A DNA stretch of 64,000 nt from Halorientalis marina (lineage in GTDB: Archaea; Halobacteriota; Halobacteria; Halobacteriales; Haloarculaceae): positions 1 to 64,000 of the forward strand of contig NZ_CP095490.1 of assembly GCF_023028345.1 (NCBI RefSeq), in the 5' to 3' direction. Position 1 is the first letter of the stretch. Every line of letters begins with the position of its first letter. The notes beneath the pieces are model-generated. The model did not search any database and was not told where the DNA came from. It saw nothing but the letters and a program-made list of their open reading frames with translations. Both the position numbers and the translations under genes were made by a program. Positions 62,758 to 64,000 of the stretch are shown here, in pieces.

Positions 62758-63623
62758 CGGTGTTCAAAGGTGGCGATGCGATCAGAGCGTTCCTCGAAGA
62801 GTTCGACAGCTGGCTCTCGGAACCCGTAGACGTGTATCTCCTCGGCGGCTCGGCGATGACAGTGCGAGGGCTGAAAGATCAGACCGAGGATATCGACCTT
62901 GCACTGGGTGTCGTTTCCGAGTTCGAGCACGTCTACCAGGCGCTCCAGGCCCAAGGGTTCGCGGTGGTTGACGAGCCGACGGAGTCGTTCGAGGGTGTCG
63001 GGAAAACAGTTGAACTCCATCACGAAGACCGCGGATTTCAGATCGACCTCTTCGAGCGGCAAGTCGTCGGAAAGGTGTGGATCACCGATCGAATGCATGA
63101 CCGGGCCGAGGAATTCTGGACCGGCGACCACGCGACGGCGTTCATCCTCTCGGACGAGGATATGTTCCTGTTGAAAGCGGTCTCTGGTGGTGACCTGGCG
63201 AGTGGCCGCCGGCGCGACATCGATGACATGCGGAAGTACGCCCAGCGTGGCCTCGACTACGAGTCGATCCTGACCGAAATCGATGAACAGCGTCCGTTCA
63301 ACACAGGGTCGACTGAAGCACGACACATCCGCGACCGTTCCCATCCGCTGTTTACTATCGAGATGGCAGTCGATTCGCTGTCAGGCCTTCCAAATTCGTT
63401 CACATCTCGTGTCGCAGAGTTCGCGACAGAGTTCGAGGTCGAGTATACCGTCTTGGGTGCGGTCGATGATGGACTAACCGATGTCGAGAAAATTCGAGAC
63501 CGCGTCCTCTCGAACGTGAGAGCGCTTTCTGACGACCAGCCGGACGCTGTTGACGATGCGATCGCTCGGTTAATCGCAAAACAGATTCTAAAGCGCGAGG
63601 AGACTGCAGTCCGCCTTCAGTGA
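62754..63623 (+). CDS. AbiEii-like (DUF6036-type) nucleotidyltransferase
   Basis: A 289-residue protein. The N-terminal nucleotidyltransferase core has VYLLGGSAMTVRGLKDQTED with GGS at 31-33 and the acidic pair D46-x-D48 (EDIDLA), and a third acidic position in GFQIDLFERQVVG near 100. DEDMFLLKAVSGGDLASGRR with RRDIDDM near 160 is typical of AbiEii-related folds. A C-terminal helical domain of about 110 residues follows. Such enzymes add nucleotides to tRNA or other targets and are toxins of phage-defence or toxin-antitoxin pairs. It starts inside the regulator's stop codon. The toxin role is inferred. Confidence 0.8.
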   Translation: MTVFKGGDAIRAFLEEFDSWLSEPVDVYLLGGSAMTVRGLKDQTEDIDLALGVVSEFEHVYQALQAQGFAVVDEPTESFEGVGKTVELHHEDRGFQIDLFERQVVGKVWITDRMHDRAEEFWTGDHATAFILSDEDMFLLKAVSGGDLASGRRRDIDDMRKYAQRGLDYESILTEIDEQRPFNTGSTEARHIRDRSHPLFTIEMAVDSLSGLPNSFTSRVAEFATEFEVEYTVLGAVDDGLTDVEKIRDRVLSNVRALSDDQPDAVDDAIARLIAKQILKREETAVRLQ

Positions 63624-63650
63624 GTTTTTGTCCTCCGGCCGGGTGAGAGT

Positions 63651-63968
63651 ATGTCTTCTCAGATCGAAGCACCCAGCGGCCAGCAGCGTGCGTTCGAACA
63701 GTTCATGGCCACCGGTTCCCGGCCCGACAGCCACCAGATCCACAGCTCGGTCGTCGAAAAGATTGGTGACGAGAGTTCGCTGCAGACGGTCCGCGACCAC
63801 GTCCTCAAGACGCTCTGCCAGCAAGTCCCCGGCCTCGGCGTGGCCGACGTTCACGACCTCCGGGTGAGTCTCGACATCGACGTTGACGCGGATGCGTCCG
63901 TCGACGCGCAGGTCTCGTCGATCCTCCAGGCGGCCGCCGCGACGCTCGCCGAGTGGGATCACATCTGA
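63651..63968 (+). CDS. Hypothetical acidic protein
   Basis: A 105-residue acidic protein I do not recognise. It is helical, with GQQRAFEQFMATGSRPDSHQ near the start and a strand-like VSLDIDVDADASVDAQVSSI near the end. It begins 27 bases after the nucleotidyltransferase gene. A further gene starts 10 bases after it, so it belongs to a new operon that continues past the window edge. Confidence 0.65.
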   Translation: MSSQIEAPSGQQRAFEQFMATGSRPDSHQIHSSVVEKIGDESSLQTVRDHVLKTLCQQVPGLGVADVHDLRVSLDIDVDADASVDAQVSSILQAAAATLAEWDHI

Positions 63969-63978
63969 GGAGATTCCA

Positions 63979-64000
63979 ATGTCAGGGAACTTCACGCTCG
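63979..64000 (+). CDS. Start of a gene cut by the window edge
   Basis: An ATG at 63979 opens MSGNFTL and runs off the edge. A GAGGAG ribosome-binding-like sequence lies 7-12 bases upstream, unusual beside the leaderless genes elsewhere here and consistent with an internal operon gene. The product cannot be told. Confidence 0.4.

Noticed and set aside
1-64000. CRISPR array, rRNA or complete tRNA genes
   Set aside because: I saw no regularly spaced repeats, no rRNA-like stretches and no full tRNA cloverleaf on either strand.

Overview
The window looks like accessory DNA of a halophilic archaeon (class Halobacteria), possibly a megaplasmid or genomic island. The proteins are very rich in Asp and Glu. 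Many genes have a TATA-like box about 20-30 bases before the start codon and no Shine-Dalgarno sequence, as expected for leaderless transcripts. Secreted binding proteins have twin-arginine lipoprotein signals. The insertion sequences are haloarchaeal types (ISH3-, ISH8-, IS701-, IS630-, IS1595- and IS5-like). Base composition changes sharply from block to block. No calculation or database search was possible; family names rest on motifs I recognise.

Layout. 1-3.5 kb: a GC-rich end of a molybdenum-hydroxylase/CO-dehydrogenase maturation cluster (MoxR ATPase, VWA protein, XdhC). 3.5-6.8 kb: decayed transposases, a short stray copy of an aldehyde:ferredoxin oxidoreductase (AOR) gene start, and an AT-rich SDR gene. 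6.8-10.9 kb: a TRAP transporter (dctPQM) with a TauE/SafE permease. 10.9-15 kb: an IS701-like element with 10-bp target repeats, then an ISH8-like element nested in an ISH3 remnant. 15.2-17 kb: an amidohydrolase/Rieske/small-protein operon. 17-31.4 kb: mostly broken transposases and broken genes, with intact islands: a second TauE/SafE protein, an NADP-dependent oxidoreductase, a metallo-hydrolase, a cupin, and a 405-bp inverted-repeat-bounded element carrying a ribbon-helix-helix (RHH) gene. 31.8-36.4 kb: an intact AOR gene converging on an acyl-CoA synthetase gene. 36.9-39.5 kb: more insertion sequences, one of which truncates a 3-hydroxyacyl-CoA dehydrogenase gene. 40.2-59.4 kb: a catabolic island. 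59.4-61.8 kb: decayed DNA. 61.8-64 kb: an HTH/nucleotidyltransferase pair and the start of another module.

How the genes may work together. The 40-59 kb island has two IclR regulators, an ABC importer of the nitrate/sulfonate/taurine type (binding protein, two permeases, one ATPase), two unusual SDRs, two crotonases (one resembling methylmalonyl-CoA decarboxylase), a split MaoC hydratase, an acyl-CoA ligase, a metallo-hydrolase, a flavin-type split-barrel protein and a HyuA/HyuB pair. HyuB carries an extra C-terminal zinc domain that resembles the gamma subunit of acetone carboxylase. I infer uptake of a small ketone or carboxylate, ATP-dependent carboxylation or ring opening, CoA activation and beta-oxidation-like steps. 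Six copies of an inverted repeat, GTCCG-N7-YGGAN, cluster around the second IclR gene and are its likely operators.

The most unusual items are the HyuB fusion, the SDR pair lacking the standard catalytic Tyr, the IclR operator cluster, the RHH-carrying mini-element, a structured RNA-like segment at 26.9-27.0 kb and the AOR fragment fused to a transposase.
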